Assembly: GCF_905171765.1 (NCBI RefSeq)
Contig: NC_053392.1
Location: 33,472,192 to 33,536,191, forward strand
From: Bufo bufo
Taxonomy: Eukaryota > Chordata > Amphibia > Anura > Bufonidae
Reading direction: 5' to 3'
Length of the DNA stretch: 64,000 nucleotides
How positions within the stretch are numbered: the stretch's first letter is position 1; the number at the start of each line of letters is the position of its first letter. Made by a program: the position numbers and the translations under genes. The notes beneath the pieces were generated by a model. The model worked only from the letters and a program-made list of their open reading frames with translations. It did not search any database and was not told the DNA's origin. Shown in pieces: positions 22,328 through 33,927 of the stretch.

Positions 22328-24084
22328 TTCCCCAAAATATGGCACCATTGGAAGAGCTTCTGAAAATGTCAATATTAGAGCAGAGCCCATATCCCCCCCC
22401 CCTCCCTACCCCCCACTCTCCCCCTTTCCCTCTTCTCGTTTTTTCTCTTCAATAATGATGTTGACCTTGGTATTCTGTACATGCTATTGTAATTTATAGA
22501 GCTCACAGCACTGTGATCATAGCTGTCATTTGCCTATGTTGTCGACTCTTTTCTACTTGCAACCAACACTTGTATGCATTTCTTTCAATACAAAGAGATT
22601 TGGTTAAGATCCTAAAAATGGCCAGGATACTTTGAATGTACCTCAGCCACTCTTACACCGCAAAGCACACCCTTAGCGACGTCCCCCAACATAGGCTGAT
22701 ATATGACGTTTCCACCCATTGGAATTCCACCCTCCATATGTTGGACCGACTAAACAGACAGAGAAAGGCCATAAACGATTTCTTGATGATCCAAGCGGAC
22801 AGGAGTACTCCTCAGTGTAACTTAGATGTCAGCCAATGGCAGCTCATGCGTGACACCTGCCGTTTGCTCAGGCCCTTTGAGGATGCCATATTATTTGTCG
22901 CCCGGATAACAGGATGAACAATGTCATTCCACTGCTATATATCCTGGAACAGATGCTGGTAAATCTGGCTGGTCAGGGGACTTGAGACATGGCGCCTACA
23001 TCTCACGGCCACATGAGCCCTGTGGGGGCTGAACTGGAGAAGGAGGAGGACATTGGAGCACAAGCAATGTGTAGCGAAATAAGTTTTTTTTTTTTACTCA
23101 GGTGACAGGAGAGGAGGAGCTGGAGCAGCAGGAGGAGCTACAGGGCGATGAGGAAGACGAGGCAGATGACCCAGGCACACCCTGGCAGTATGCAGTGGAG
23201 ATGGAGGCAGGGAGTCCCTCCGAATCACTTGCACAAATGGCCCACTGCATGCTCACTTGCTTGGGTAGTGACAGCCGAATTGTCACCATGCAGCAGAGGG
23301 ATGACTTCTAGCTCTCCACCTTGTTGGACCTTCGCTACCGGTCCAAAATGGGGACCTTTTTTACACCCGCTGAGGACAAACTGAACTACTATAGAGACAT
23401 CCTATGTAATCAGTTGACCGCTGCATATCTGCGCCATCATCCATCCTCTCGCAGGTCTGACCGGTGGGCCCACTGCACTCTCGTTCCACTGCCATGGCTG
23501 CTGTGGCGGGGTGGGGGGTAGGAGCAGTTCCAGCTCCATCAGCAGCAGCTTGAGTCTAGAGTCGATGATGAGCATTTTTCTTAACCCACCAAGTGAAGAA
23601 ACTACTCACCAGCAGCAGCAGCTAGACCTGGAGCAGAACCTGAACCAGCAGGTGGTGGCATACTTGGACAGCACCCTGCCATCCCACATTGAAGATCCGC
23701 TGGACTACTGGGCAGCCAAACTGGATTTGTGGCCGCAACTGACCGAGTTTGCCCTGGAAAAGCTGTCCTGCCTGGTCAGTAGTGTGGCATCAGAGCAGGT
23801 GTTTAGTGCGGCGGGGCCATAGTTACCCCAAGGAGAACTTGCCTGTTCACCCAAAATGTGGAGAGACTGACCTTTGTCAAGATGAATCAGGCGTGGATCA
23901 GCTAGGATTTTCAATCCCCAATGTCTAATGCATCAGATTAGATCATCCAAGCTGCTTTACCCAAACCTTGACAAAAGAGACCGTTTTCTTCTGGCTACCT
24001 GCTGATATTCTGAGGCTGCCACCCGCCTGATGCCACACATCTGATGCCGAATGCTTCTTCTTACACCCACCATCGTCAGCGGGT

Positions 24085-24470
24085 ACTGTTATTGCCACCC
24101 ATCTCCCCACTCTGTCACCGGGTCACTCTGTGGTCTCCTGATGCTGCTGCCACCTCACCAGTCAGGTCGCCTCATGCTGCTGTTGTCACCTCCACACTAT
24201 GTCACCTTGCCAGTCTGTGGTCTCCTCATGCTGCTGCTGCTAGCTCCACACTCTGTCATTGTGCCACTCTGTGCTCTGATCATGCTGCTGCCAACTCACA
24301 ACTCTATCTCTGGGCCACTCTGTGGTTTCCTCATGCTGCTGCTGCCACCTCCACACTCTGTCATTGAGCCACTCTGTGGCCTCCTCATGCTGCTGCTGCC
24401 ACCTCCACACTATGTCACCTTGCCAGTCTGTGGCCTCCTCATGCTGCTGCTGCCACCTCCACACTCTGTC
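24085..24470. repeat. hAT-derived minisatellite, block A (about 51-54 bp units)
   Basis: Units built from CCACTCTGTGGCCTCCTCAT, GCTGCTGCTGCCACCTCC and ACACTATGTCACCTTGCC. It starts just past the hAT transposase 3' end, so it arose within that element's 3' region. Length differences are mostly in CTG count and thus multiples of three, which keeps frames open without meaning. Confidence 0.9.
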
Positions 24471-24474
24471 TTTG

Positions 24475-25275
24475 TGCAACAGGCTCCTCCCCCCAGGGCC
24501 CTCTATATAATGCATCCCAGGTGTAGGAATGCAGAGTGGCATAGTGCGGCCTAAAATGTCTCTTTATGTGTCTCACGGTGCTCCTACCTGGATGCGGCTG
24601 GACCCCAGGCTTTGGCTCTGAAGCAATAAATAGGGGAAATAAATGAGGGATTGAAAAGAATTGAGTCCAGACCTTGAGATAAATGGCAGCTTTACTTTGA
24701 ATAAACGTTCTCCAAAATGGTTTACAGGCTTTGTCTTGGTTCCAGCAGGCTTTAGCATTAAACTGGCAGGCAAACAGAACTCTGCTGTATCTCTGTTTCT
24801 CTCTGACTCTACTGTACTGACAGGCTGGCTGTATAACTCAGCTTCTTCTTTATGCTGCACTTCACTATGTAGTCTGACTTATTTTCCGCCGAGGAACTAA
24901 TCTCCTGGCTCTTGAGGCTTTAGGCTTTTGCCTCCATGGCCAGCAGAGCTTAGGGTGCTCTGGCTGGCGTGGGTACGTCCAGCAGAGACGTGCCCCTGCA
25001 CACCCTTCCTCTGTCTAGGGAAGACCTAAACTGGAACTAACTGGGCCCCACCATTCCTGCAGGAAGTAGGACAAGTCTACTTCTCTCCAGAGGGGGGAAG
25101 GTCTAAGTACAGCTCTGCCGTGTTTATTGCCACCTGCTGGTGAACCACGCATATTACATGAACATAAAAGTTGCTAACAGATTAGGAATGCACAGTGTGG
25201 AGGACCTGGACAAAATACATAGATGGCACTGGTGTTACCCCAATAAAAACAGTAGCAGGGTGCAAGAGTGGTAAC
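24475..25275 (-). mobile_element. Candidate solo LTR inserted in the minisatellite (uncertain)
   Basis: About 800 bp of unrelated sequence splits blocks A and B of the minisatellite; GTGC borders both sides. On the minus strand it would begin TGTAACACTCCAGAGTGG and end near GGAGGAGCCTGTTGCA. It has no coding capacity and includes AATAAA-like words. I could not fix the exact ends or a 4-6 bp target duplication. An unrelated non-autonomous element is an alternative. Confidence 0.4.
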
Positions 25276-25288
25276 ACCACTCTGGAGT

Positions 25289-27083
25289 GTTACAATGGTG
25301 CCACTCTGTGGTCTCCTCATGCTGCTGCCACCTCCACACTATGTCACCTTGCCACTCTGTGGTCTCCTCATGCTGCTGCCAACTCACAACTCTGTCTCTG
25401 GGCCACTCTGTGGTCTCCTCATGCTGCTGCTTCCACCTCCACACTATGTCATCTTGCCAGTCTGTGGCCACCTCATGCCGCTGCTGCCATCTCCACACTC
25501 TGTCACTGTGCCACTCTGAGGTCTCCTCATGCTGCTGCCAGCTCCACACTATGTCACCTTGCCAGTCTGTGGCCTCCTCATGCTGCTTCTGCCACCTTCA
25601 CACTTTGTCATTGTGCTACTCTGTGGTCTCCTTATGCTGCTGCCACCTCCACACTGTCACTGGGCCACTCTGTGGCCTCCTCATGCTGCTGCTGCCACCT
25701 CCACACTATGTCACCATGACAGTCTGTGGTCTCCTCATGCTGCTGCCCCCTGCACAGTCTGTCATTGTGCCACTCTGTGGTCTCCTCATGCTGCTACCAA
25801 CTCACAACTCTGTCTCTGGGCCACTCTGTGATCTCCTCATGCTGCTGCTGCCACCTCCACACTATGTCACCATACCACTCTGTGGTCTTCTCATGCTGCT
25901 GCCAACTCACAAATCTGTCTCTGGGGCAGTTTGTGGTCTCCTCATGCTGCTGCTGCTACCTCCACACTCTGTCATTGTGCCACTCTGTGGCCTCCTCATG
26001 CTGCTGCTGCCCCCTGCACACTATGTCACCATACCACTCTGTGGCCTCCACATGCTGCTGCCACCTCCACACTATGTAACCTTGCCAGTCTGTGGCCTCC
26101 TCATGCTGCTGTTGCCACCTCCACACTCTGTCATTGTGCCATTCTGTGGCCTTCTCATGCTGCTGCCACCTCCAAACTATGTCACGTTGACAGTCTGTGG
26201 CCTCCTCATGCTGCTGCTAACTCAACACTATGTCACTGGGCCACTCTGCGGTCTCCTAATGCTGCTGCTAAATCAACACTATGTCACTGGGTCACTTTGT
26301 GGCATCCTCATCCTGCTGCTGCCACCTCCACACTATGTCTCCTTGCCAGTCTGTCGCCTCCTCATGCTGCTGCTAACGCAACACTATGTCACTGGACCAC
26401 TCTGTGGCTTCCTCATGCTGCTGCCACCTCAACACTATGTAAATGTGCCACTCTGTGGCCTCCTCATGCTGATGCCACCTCCACACTATGTCACCTTGCC
26501 AGTCTGTGGCCTCCTCATACTGCTGCTGCCACCTTCACACTCTGTCATTGTGCCACTCTGTGGCCTCCTCATGCTGCTGCCACCTCCACACTATGTCACC
26601 TTGCAAGTCTGTGGCCTCCTCATGCTGCTGCTAACTCAACACTATGTCACTGGGCCACTCTGTGGTCTCCTCATGCTGCTGCTAAATCAACACTATGTCA
26701 CTGGGCAACTCTGTGTCCTCCTAATGCTGCTGCTGCTGCCACCTCCACACTAAGTCATATTGCCAGTCTGTCGCCTCCTCATGCTGCTGCTAACTCAACA
26801 CTATGTCACTGGGCCACTTTGTGGCTTCCTCATGCTGCTGTCACCTCAACACTATGTATATGGGCCACTCTGTGGTCTCCTCATGCTGCTGCTGCCACCT
26901 CCACTCTCTGTCATTGTGCCACTTTGTGGCTTCCTCATGCTGATGCTGCCTCCACACTATGTCACCTTGCCAGGCTGTGGCCTCCTCATGCTGCTGCTGC
27001 CACCTCCACACTCTGTCATTGTGCCACTCTGTGGCCTTCTCATGCTGCTGCCACCTCCATACAATGTCACCTTGCCAGTCTGT
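25289..27083. repeat. hAT-derived minisatellite, block B
   Basis: About 34 units of the same 51-54 bp repeat as block A. Unit variants include CTGCTGCTAACTCAACACTATG and CTGCCAACTCACAACTCTGT types (here given only in part). Long open frames (for example 25287-26753 and 25931-27106) are by-products of trinucleotide-multiple units. The block ends at the Penelope-like insertion. Confidence 0.92.
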
Positions 27084-27345
27084 TTTTCAGTATTGGACGT
27101 ATCTAGATCCCGCTCAACGACGAGGGGGATAGAAAGGGAGAGAAGCAGAGGCGCACAATAGGGTATTATGTTCAATTAAAATATGAAGCAAAGTGAGAAA
27201 TCTGGAGGCTCACCTGATAAGCTTGTGCTAATGATAGGCACAATCCTATTGAAGACTTGTGTGAATCAGACCTATTCACCAGGATTGCAGCCGCAAAAGG
27301 AGTTTCTTTCGGATAGGATGTCCAGTCCTCCAAAGGATACTTGAA

Positions 27346-27945
27346 CTGAAGAAGGTTCTGCTTAGGCACAAATTCACTGGTAGAGGCGGTCTTTAAGTCA
27401 AATAAAATTCTTCTTTATTTTAAGACAGCACATATATAAAAACAACGCGTTTGGGGGACAAACAGTTCACCTTCATCAGGTTTTACAGAATAATGTTGTG
27501 GACAGTAGATAGACAAATATTAATAGCTTGAAGGTATCAAGAAAACTAAAGAAAACAGCCAAACAAACACACCTGTGGGCTGACCCCAAAGGGAGGGCTG
27601 CCCACAGGTGTCATTCACAAGGTCACATTGCACTGTATTTATTAAAACATGGGTTTATAAAGAAGATGGACAAAGGGGCACATTACAAAGTTTCCCAACT
27701 CTTTGTTTTAGACATATAAAAGTTTAATAAAAAAAAAGAGGGTCACATGATTACTAGGATCCTGGTCACGTGACTGCAACACCAGCAGTCAAGTGGCCAT
27801 GAATCTCATTATGGGAGGCGGGACATGTGGTAAACAGTGACCACTGATGCGGGGGAGCACATGCGCTGTGAGGGGCCAGGCATCAGCGATGGATAAGACT
27901 ACGGGCCGCAGCGCTACTAAGAGAATCACGTGACTGCAAATCCCA
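27346..27945. repeat. Penelope-like element, left inverted arm
   Basis: Reverse complement of the arm at 30073-30688, with scattered differences. It starts CTGAAGAAGGTTCTG and includes ATGGATAAGACTACGGGCC near its inner end. Confidence 0.85.
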
Positions 27946-27989
27946 CGGTTACGTGACCCGTTTCCACATCAAGGAGGCTCTAAATATAT

Positions 27990-28778
27990 TGTCTGACCAA
28001 AAATATTATTTGCCCCTTAGATGTCTCTGCTCTTTATACCAATATATCCCATGACCTAGAGTTAAAATGCACATCTACCTTCCTAGAAAAGGACCAAGAA
28101 ATGCCTGCCCAGCAGAAAAATTTAATCTCTAGAGGTATTCAGTTCATTCTTACTCACAATGTTTTTATGTTCCAAAACCAAATTTATAGGCAGATACGGG
28201 GGACAGCAATGGGGACGCGTTTCGTGCCTAGTTTTGCTAACCTGTTTATGGGGGCTTTTGAGGAGAGGTTCATCCATCAAACAAGCTTTTGGACTAATAA
28301 TATTATCTTTTTTCAAAGATATATAGACGATCTAATATTCATTTGGAATGGTGACCAATCGTCTATAGAAAGCTTCATTTCCTACGTCAATGCCAATGAT
28401 TGGGGTATTTCATTTACAGGAACCTATAACAACAGTAAAATAGAATTTTTGGACCTTGAGATTTTTATTCAAAACAATGAGATCAGAACACGCACTTTTT
28501 TCAAAAAGGTTGATAGTAAGAGTTATCTGGATTTTAGCAGTACACACTACAGAAAATGGAAGTCAAATATTCCGTTCAGCCAATTCAAGCGACTCAGACG
28601 GAATTGTACACTTGATGAAGACTTCACCCAACAATGTGACACCCTTGCTTCCAGGTTTAGTCAAAAGGGGTACCCAGAAAACATAATCTCAGGCGCCAGA
28701 GAAAAAGCCGCCAAACTCACTCAATCTGAATGCCTTGCTCCTGCACAAAAACAGAGAAAAAATAACAATAGCAATTGA
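27990..28778 (+). pseudogene. Penelope-like reverse transcriptase, partial
   Basis: The frame is open from before PLDVSALYTNISHDLELK to the stop at 28778. It contains IRGTAMGTRFVPSFANLFMG, then the catalytic block FFQRYIDDLIFIWNGD with the YIDD aspartates, and IEFLDLEIFIQNN. These are the RT palm and thumb landmarks of Penelope-like elements. The N-terminal fingers are cut off by the left arm, and the endonuclease downstream is in other frames, so the element is dead although the RT part is clean. Confidence 0.88.
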
Positions 28779-28779
28779 T

Positions 28780-29222
28780 ATAGCTGTAACTTCATCACAA
28801 CCTATAATCAAAACCATAATGCCATTAAAGCTGCTCTGGGAAAATACTGGCACATCCTAAAAAGAGATCCCATCCTCAGTCAAATTATTCCAGAGATTCC
28901 CCGCCTTAACATGGAGAAAAGCAAGAACTTTAAAAAACATCCTTGCACCTAGCAAGCTAAAGACGGTCAAAAGTCCGACCATCAAAGATGTCTATGCTGT
29001 AAAATTATCTGTCAAAAATTGACTTTTCATAGCCAAATTACTGGCGAATCCTTCCCCATTTCAAGTTATTTGAATTGCGATTCCACTCATGTTATATACC
29101 TACTAGAATTTTCTAGTCAAAGGTTGAGTAATAGATTCAATAAACACTGGTCCAATATAAAGAAAAAATATCTGGACATGCGGCAGAACACCATGAGGGC
29201 AGTCCAGTTGGTTTCACTGTGA
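28780..29222 (+). pseudogene. Penelope-like GIY-YIG endonuclease relic
   Basis: After the RT stop, scattered frames show the linker and endonuclease: a LAPSKLKTV segment, then SYLNCDSTHVIYLLEF and RLSNRFNKHWSNIKKKYLD. VIYLLEF stands where the GIY part of the domain is expected and the RFNKHWSNI stretch fits the following helix. Several stops and shifts. Confidence 0.65.
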
Positions 29223-29229
29223 CACTGAT

Positions 29230-30072
29230 TGAACAAATCCCGGTACACCTACAAAAAGACATCTGATACATTAGACGTTGCGAAATGTATTGGATTTTCA
29301 GACTGAATAGCCTCAATCCATATGGCCTAAATGAGGCATTTGAGATAAATCTATGAAATAGGTTCCCCCTAGACTCGTCTATTGAGAATAGTATTTAATG
29401 ACAATCTGTCGTTTTTTATTTTATTTTATCTTTTTTACAGTCAGACATCACAAAATATCTTTCATATGACATCACCGTCATTCTGATTTTCACACATTTG
29501 TATATACTTTTATTACCATTACCTTTTATAAAAAAATTCCCCACACGTGTGTTCATTTGTATATATATATATGTATACCACACATGCATACTGATTTATT
29601 CCCAATGATATATTTTTGCATGGAGTATATTCCACATGGGCATATGCCTATGTGTGTATATATCTGTAATTGTATATATATGCAGTTTAATCTCGTGCAC
29701 ATATACATACATGTAAATATGTGTGTATATATTTGTATATATATGTATATATACAGTATATGTCTATAGGTGTCTTGGTCACATTACTGGGTCTTACAAT
29801 GGTTTTTGTGCCAGCTTGCCTTTTCATTTTTATCATTTTAATTTTAATTATAAATTATTCATTACCATTTTTCTATATTGACCATTAAATATTTATTTAA
29901 TTATTTATTAATCCCAGGTCTGCTAACCTATGTAACATAGTATCCTACAATAACCTATCTCCACATTTAATATAAATATTACCCTTTTGGCACATCGATC
30001 CAAGCCTCAGGCCATCCCCTTTGCCGTCCACCTTCTTCTAATCCGCACAAGGGCACTGGCGTCCTCGGCCGC
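29230..30072. other. AT-rich 3' part of Penelope-like element
   Basis: No coding signal. Rich in TATATA and ATGTATA words (29545-29765), then AT-rich filler up to the right inverted arm. Confidence 0.6.
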
Positions 30073-30688
30073 GGGATTTGCGTTAACGTGACTCTCTTAG
30101 TAGTGCTGCGGCCCGTAGTCTTATCCATCGCTGATGCCTGGCCCCTTATAGCGCATGCACTCCCCCGCATCAGTGGTCACTGTTTACCACATGTCCCGCC
30201 TCCCATAATGAGATTCATGGCCACATGACCGCTGATGTGGCGGACATGTGACCAGGATCCTAGTAATCATGTGACCCTCTTTTTTATTAAACTTTTATAC
30301 AGTATATCCAAAGACTTGTTTTTTTAAAAACAATGAGTTAGGAAACTTTGTAATGTGCCCCTTTGTCCATCTTCTTACAAACCCCTGTTTAATAAATACA
30401 GTGCAATGTGCCCTTTTAATGACACCTGTGGGCAGCCCCTCCCTTTGGGGTCAGCCACAGGTGCATTTTTTTGGGCGTTTTTCTGTAGTTTTCTTGATAC
30501 CTTAAAGCTATAAATATTTGTATATCTACTGTCCACAACATCATTCTGTAAAACCTGATGAAGGAGAACTGTTTGTCCCCGAAACGCATTGTTTTTATAT
30601 ATGTACTATCTTCAAATAAAGAAGAATTTTAGTTGACATCAAGACCGCCTCTACCACTGAATTTGCGCCAAAGCAGAACCTTCTTCAG
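30073..30688. repeat. Penelope-like element, right inverted arm with hammerhead-like word
   Basis: Inverted copy of 27346-27945. Near 30555 it reads CTGATGAAGGAGAACTG, then TTTGTCCCCGAAACGC. CTGATGA followed 19 nt later by GAAAC is the order of the hammerhead ribozyme core. Confidence 0.8.
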
Positions 30689-30690
30689 TA

Positions 30691-31220
30691 CCTTGCCAGT
30701 CCGTGGCCTCCTCATGCTGCCGCTAACTTAAAACTATGTCACTGGGCCACTCTGTGTTCTCTTTATGCTGCTGATAATCAACAATATGTCACCGGGCCAC
30801 TCTGTGGCCTCCTCATGCAGCAGCTGCCACCTCCCCACTATGTCACCTTGCCAGTCTGTCACCTTCTCATGCTGCTGCTAACTCAACACTATGTCACTGG
30901 GCCACTCTGTGGTCTCCTCATGCTGCTGCTGCCACCTCCCCACTATGTCACTGGGCCACTCTGTGTCTTCCTCATGCTGCTGCCACCTCAACATTATGTC
31001 ACCTTGTCAGTCTGTGGCCTCCTCATGCTGCTGCTAACTCAACACTATGTAACTGGGCCACTCTGTGGTCTCCTCATGCTGCTGCCACCTCAATACTATG
31101 TAAATGGGCCACTCTGTGGTCTCCTCATGCTGCTGCTGCTGCCACCTCCCCACTATGTCAATGGGCCACTCTGTGGACTTCTCATGCTGTTCCCACCCTC
31201 CCCACTTTATGACTGGGCCA
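30691..31220. repeat. hAT-derived minisatellite, block C
   Basis: About ten further units of the 51-54 bp repeat, continuing block B after the Penelope-like insertion. This shows the Penelope copy landed inside an already expanded array. Confidence 0.9.
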
Positions 31221-32029
31221 CTATTTTGTATTTTTGGCCTGAATGACATCACCATTTATTTGACCCTTCTTCTGATCTGTCAGAAGGAAGGAAAAATTAG
31301 ACGCACAACGGATCCTGTCTGTGTAGCAGCTGTAAGGCCTGTATGGTCCCATCAGAATTGGCTTGTGATTTGGTAGCCAAAAGCAGGAGTGGGTACAAAA
31401 CACAGAAGACATGCAAATATTCCATTCACGTGTCATCTCTGTTTTGGATCCACTCCTGTTTTTTTTGCCATTAGCAATACTGATGGATTACTGACCAAAT
31501 GCTGACCGAGTGAAGGCGGATGGTCCACAGTCAGGATCAGAGGAAGGGCAAAATAATCAGTGACGTCAACACAACCTTACTGCTATCACCCTCTCCACTC
31601 TGTCGGGGGTTCTACTTGTATAAGCGTTTAATAGAACAGGTTCTGTAGACATCTATGTGGAATCAGCTGACGACGGTGTAAAAGGAGTGCGCTTCTTCTT
31701 GGCGGTAACATCGACCTGTAAGGCTGAGTTCATACTTGAGTTATTTGGTCAGTTTTGGCCCCGTGACTGCCCAAATAAGTGAAGTGTGCAGTGATTCTAA
31801 GAGCGACGCCTGTCATCTGCATGTCATACGGACTCACAGTATTATTTCACTACCACAGCAGACTCCCTATGTGTGTTACTGCAAGGCACAGTGTTCTACA
31901 CCACTATAAAGGCTCTCTGCAGCCAGGAATTAGCTGTTTTTTAACGCAATTCACCGTGAATAAATTCGGATTTAAACTAATCTTTTCGGAAAATTCGAAT
32001 AGAATTTTTGAGAAATTCGCTCATCTCTA
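31221..32029. other. 3' end of the large hAT element
   Basis: Non-coding tail running from CATCACCATTTATTTGACCC to the terminal TTCGCTCATCTCTA at 32016-32029. No gene seen. Confidence 0.55.
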
Positions 32030-32268
32030 GACTGGACAGGTTGGTTTTGAGCCCATCTAAGCCGGAGATAAGTGGTGCCTGATGGAGAGGTTTGGGTGGG
32101 GGTGGCTGTGATGGCCAGATATCTTATACGTGTGGTTTGCATTACTGAGGTCACCTCATATTTCAGTCCCTTTTAAGGGGTCAAAGTTTGGATTGTCCCA
32201 TACAAAAGCTGAACTGCTTCCCTTCTCTATGGTGTTTTGTCGTCTTGATCATTTTTTCTCCCCTGTAG

Positions 32269-32310
32269 GGCTTTTTCATTTTCCTCTTTGGCTGTTTGCT
32301 TGATAAGAAG
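32269..32310 (+). CDS. Gene 1 exon: end of TM7, 42 nt
   Basis: Bounded by CCCCTGTAG and GTAAGT, phase 0 at both ends. Encodes GFFIFLFGCLLDKK, which completes TM7 and starts the tail. A 14-codon exon at this point matches human ADGRF1, whose TM7 ends with the closely similar GFFILCFGILLDSK. It lies 16.8 kb from the preceding exon, just after the large nested hAT element. Despite its small size the match, splice sites and phase make it secure. Confidence 0.92.
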
Positions 32311-32461
32311 GTAAGTCATGTCATGTTGACTTTGCAATTCTCTAGCATTATTTAACTCGTACTGATCTTGAATTAAATGCTGCCTATAGTCAAATCCAGA
32401 GTAATCTTTGTAATTGATTTTTCTGTTCACCTCTACATGGCCTCCATTGGAAAAAGTCTAG

Positions 32462-32493
32462 TCAATGGTCTTAGAATAGAATAGACTAGACTA
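32462..32493. repeat. Left remnant of degenerate TAGAY pentamer array
   Basis: Short run of TTAGAATAGAATAGACTAG ending in TA at the Tc1 insertion site. It resumes as ATTAGACAAGACTAAATTAA at 39889-39903 on the other side. Confidence 0.7.
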
Positions 32494-33927
32494 GCAGTGG
32501 CATTCAAAAGTTTGGGCACCTCTGGTCAAAAGTTGAAGATGAAATGATCTCCAAAAGGCTTGTATTTTAAGAAAAAACATTTTTATTTTCATTTTCATTT
32601 GTATTTTTTATTTTTATTTTTTACAATTTCAAATAATGAAAACTAAAAAAGGAAAAGTGTCTGAAGCAAATCTTTGGGCAGCCTGCAAGGTTAGTCTCGT
32701 TTTAAGGGATTTTCATCCTTTCTTCCTTGCAAAAGTCTTCCAGTTCTGTGAGATTCCTGGTCCGTCTTGCATGCTCTGCTCTTTTGAGGTCTAGTCACTG
32801 ATTTTCAATGACGTTTGGATCAGGGGACTGTGAGGGCTATGGTAAAACCCTTCAGCTTGTGCCTTTTGAGGTCGTCTATTTTGGATTTTGAGGTGTGTTT
32901 AGGATCATTGTCCATTTGTAGAAGCCGACCTCTATTCAACTTCAGCTTATTTTTACAGTTGGTGTTATGTTTGCTTCCAGAATTTGCAGGAATTTCATTG
33001 AATCCATTTTTCCCCTACCCATGTCATTGGCTGCAACACAACCCCAAAACATGATTGATCCACCCCCATGCTTAATGGTTGGAGAGGTGTACTTTTCACG
33101 AAATTCTGTGCCCTTTTGTCTCCAAACATTCCTTTGCTCATTATAGCTGAAAAATTATGTTGTACCCTCATCGGTCCACAGGACTTGTTTCCAAAATGCA
33201 TCAGGCTTGTTTAGATGTAGAGATGGCCTTGTGGTTCGCCTGGCGATCATTTCGCGGTGAAATTTGCACGTTCGCGATTCGCCGAACATGAGAACATATG
33301 GCGATGTCCGCCGGCACCATATTCTTTTGCATTGTGCAGAACCTTGACCCATGACACATCCATCAGGTGGTACAGGACAGCCAATTGAGACATTCCAGCA
33401 CATGGACATACCCCCTACCTTATAAATAAACCTGATCTGGCCGCCATTTTACATTCAGTGTTTTGCCAGTGTAGGGAGAGGTTGCTTTGTGGAGCAGGGA
33501 CAGGCTGTTAGGGACACCAAACGCTAGCTAATAGGGCAACAAAAGTCCTATTAAGGACTGGTATAGGTGTGCTATTGATTGGTGTGCAGTATATAGGGGT
33601 GTAATACACGTATAATATACCTTCTAATATACAAAGTATATTATAGCGCATTTGTATTGTGCAGCAGTTGTGTGCGGTTCTGCAGCGATACCGCAGGTAT
33701 ATAGAGGGACAAACGCTATTGGAACAACTAATTGAAACGGGTGTGATATACCAGTTGCCCCACAAAAAACTGATTGAGGGGTGTGATATACCTGTTGCCC
33801 CAAATAAACAGGGTGGTGCAATATAACTGTTGTGGCAAAAAATATAATTGAGGCCTGCGATATACCTGCTTCCACAAAATACTGGTTAAGGTGTTTGCTA
33901 TACCTGCTTCCACAAAATACTGATTAA

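Larger units (their letters stand above)
19399..22608 (+). mobile_element. L1-clade LINE, internally deleted, 13-bp target duplication
   Basis: Flanked by ATCCTAAAAATGG at 19386-19398 and 22609-22621. Begins GGGGCAGAGCCTGGCC, like a true 5' end, and ends with an AT-rich tail without a clean poly(A). Holds an ORF1 relic (19480-20430) and only the 3' part of ORF2 (about 20818-22327). Endonuclease and reverse transcriptase catalytic parts are missing, with a junction in the region 20760-20860. Removing it rejoins the hAT transposase around LKMARIL. Confidence 0.92.
17145..23820 (+). pseudogene. hAT transposase (BED-finger type), split by MITE and L1
   Basis: Begins MSDRKVPDPAQGSDRG, followed by a Ser/Glu/Asp-rich N-terminus in shifting frames. 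A BED zinc finger lies at about 17990-18160 (YSAVWQFFVKT ... TTALRQHMQRHHK), but the CxxC region is hit by two stops. The core follows (LLVLQSLPFQVLDSAPFREL, ADVWSCNYGQGQYMSFTAHW), then the MITE at 18868 and the L1 at 19399. The gene resumes at 22622 with IYDVSTHWNSTLHMLDRL and LLRPFEDAILF. It ends with the hAT dimerisation region: LLDLRYRSKMGTFF near 23320, DPLDYWAAKLDLWPQL and SSVASEQVFSAAG near 23700-23817. Multiple stops, shifts and insertions rule out function. Confidence 0.88.
27084..30690 (+). mobile_element. Penelope-like element with inverted termini, 3.6 kb
   Basis: Flanked by CCTTGCCAGTCTGT (27070-27083) and CCTTGCCAGTCCGT (30691-30704), a 14-bp near-perfect duplication of minisatellite sequence. 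Arms of about 600 bp at 27346-27945 and 30073-30688 are inverted copies of each other, an arrangement known for Penelope-like elements. About 260 bp lie left of the left arm. The interior holds reverse transcriptase and a GIY-YIG-type endonuclease relic. Both arms carry a CTGATGAAGG ... AAACGC hammerhead-like word. Confidence 0.88.
16347..32029 (+). mobile_element. hAT transposon, heavily nested, about 15.7 kb with insertions
   Basis: The left end is TAGAGATGAGCAAATCGAAG and the right end is GAAATTCGCTCATCTCTA, a plausible inverted pair. Inside are hAT transposase pieces on the + strand (17145-23820), a 250-bp MITE, an L1 copy, a candidate solo LTR, a Penelope-like element and minisatellite blocks. 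No 8-bp duplication was found at the outer ends (GTGGTTAT on the left, GACTGGAC on the right), so the outer boundaries are inferred from the termini and the continuity of the coding pieces. It fills most of a gene 1 intron. Confidence 0.7.

Noticed and set aside
24475..25275. Calling this firmly an endogenous retrovirus LTR
   Set aside because: No gag, pol or primer-binding site nearby, and the ends and target duplication are unclear. Listed only as a candidate.
25287..27106. Frames of 488 and 391 codons with Leu- or His-rich repeats
   Set aside because: Minisatellite with triplet-length variation, derived from a hAT 3' non-coding region.
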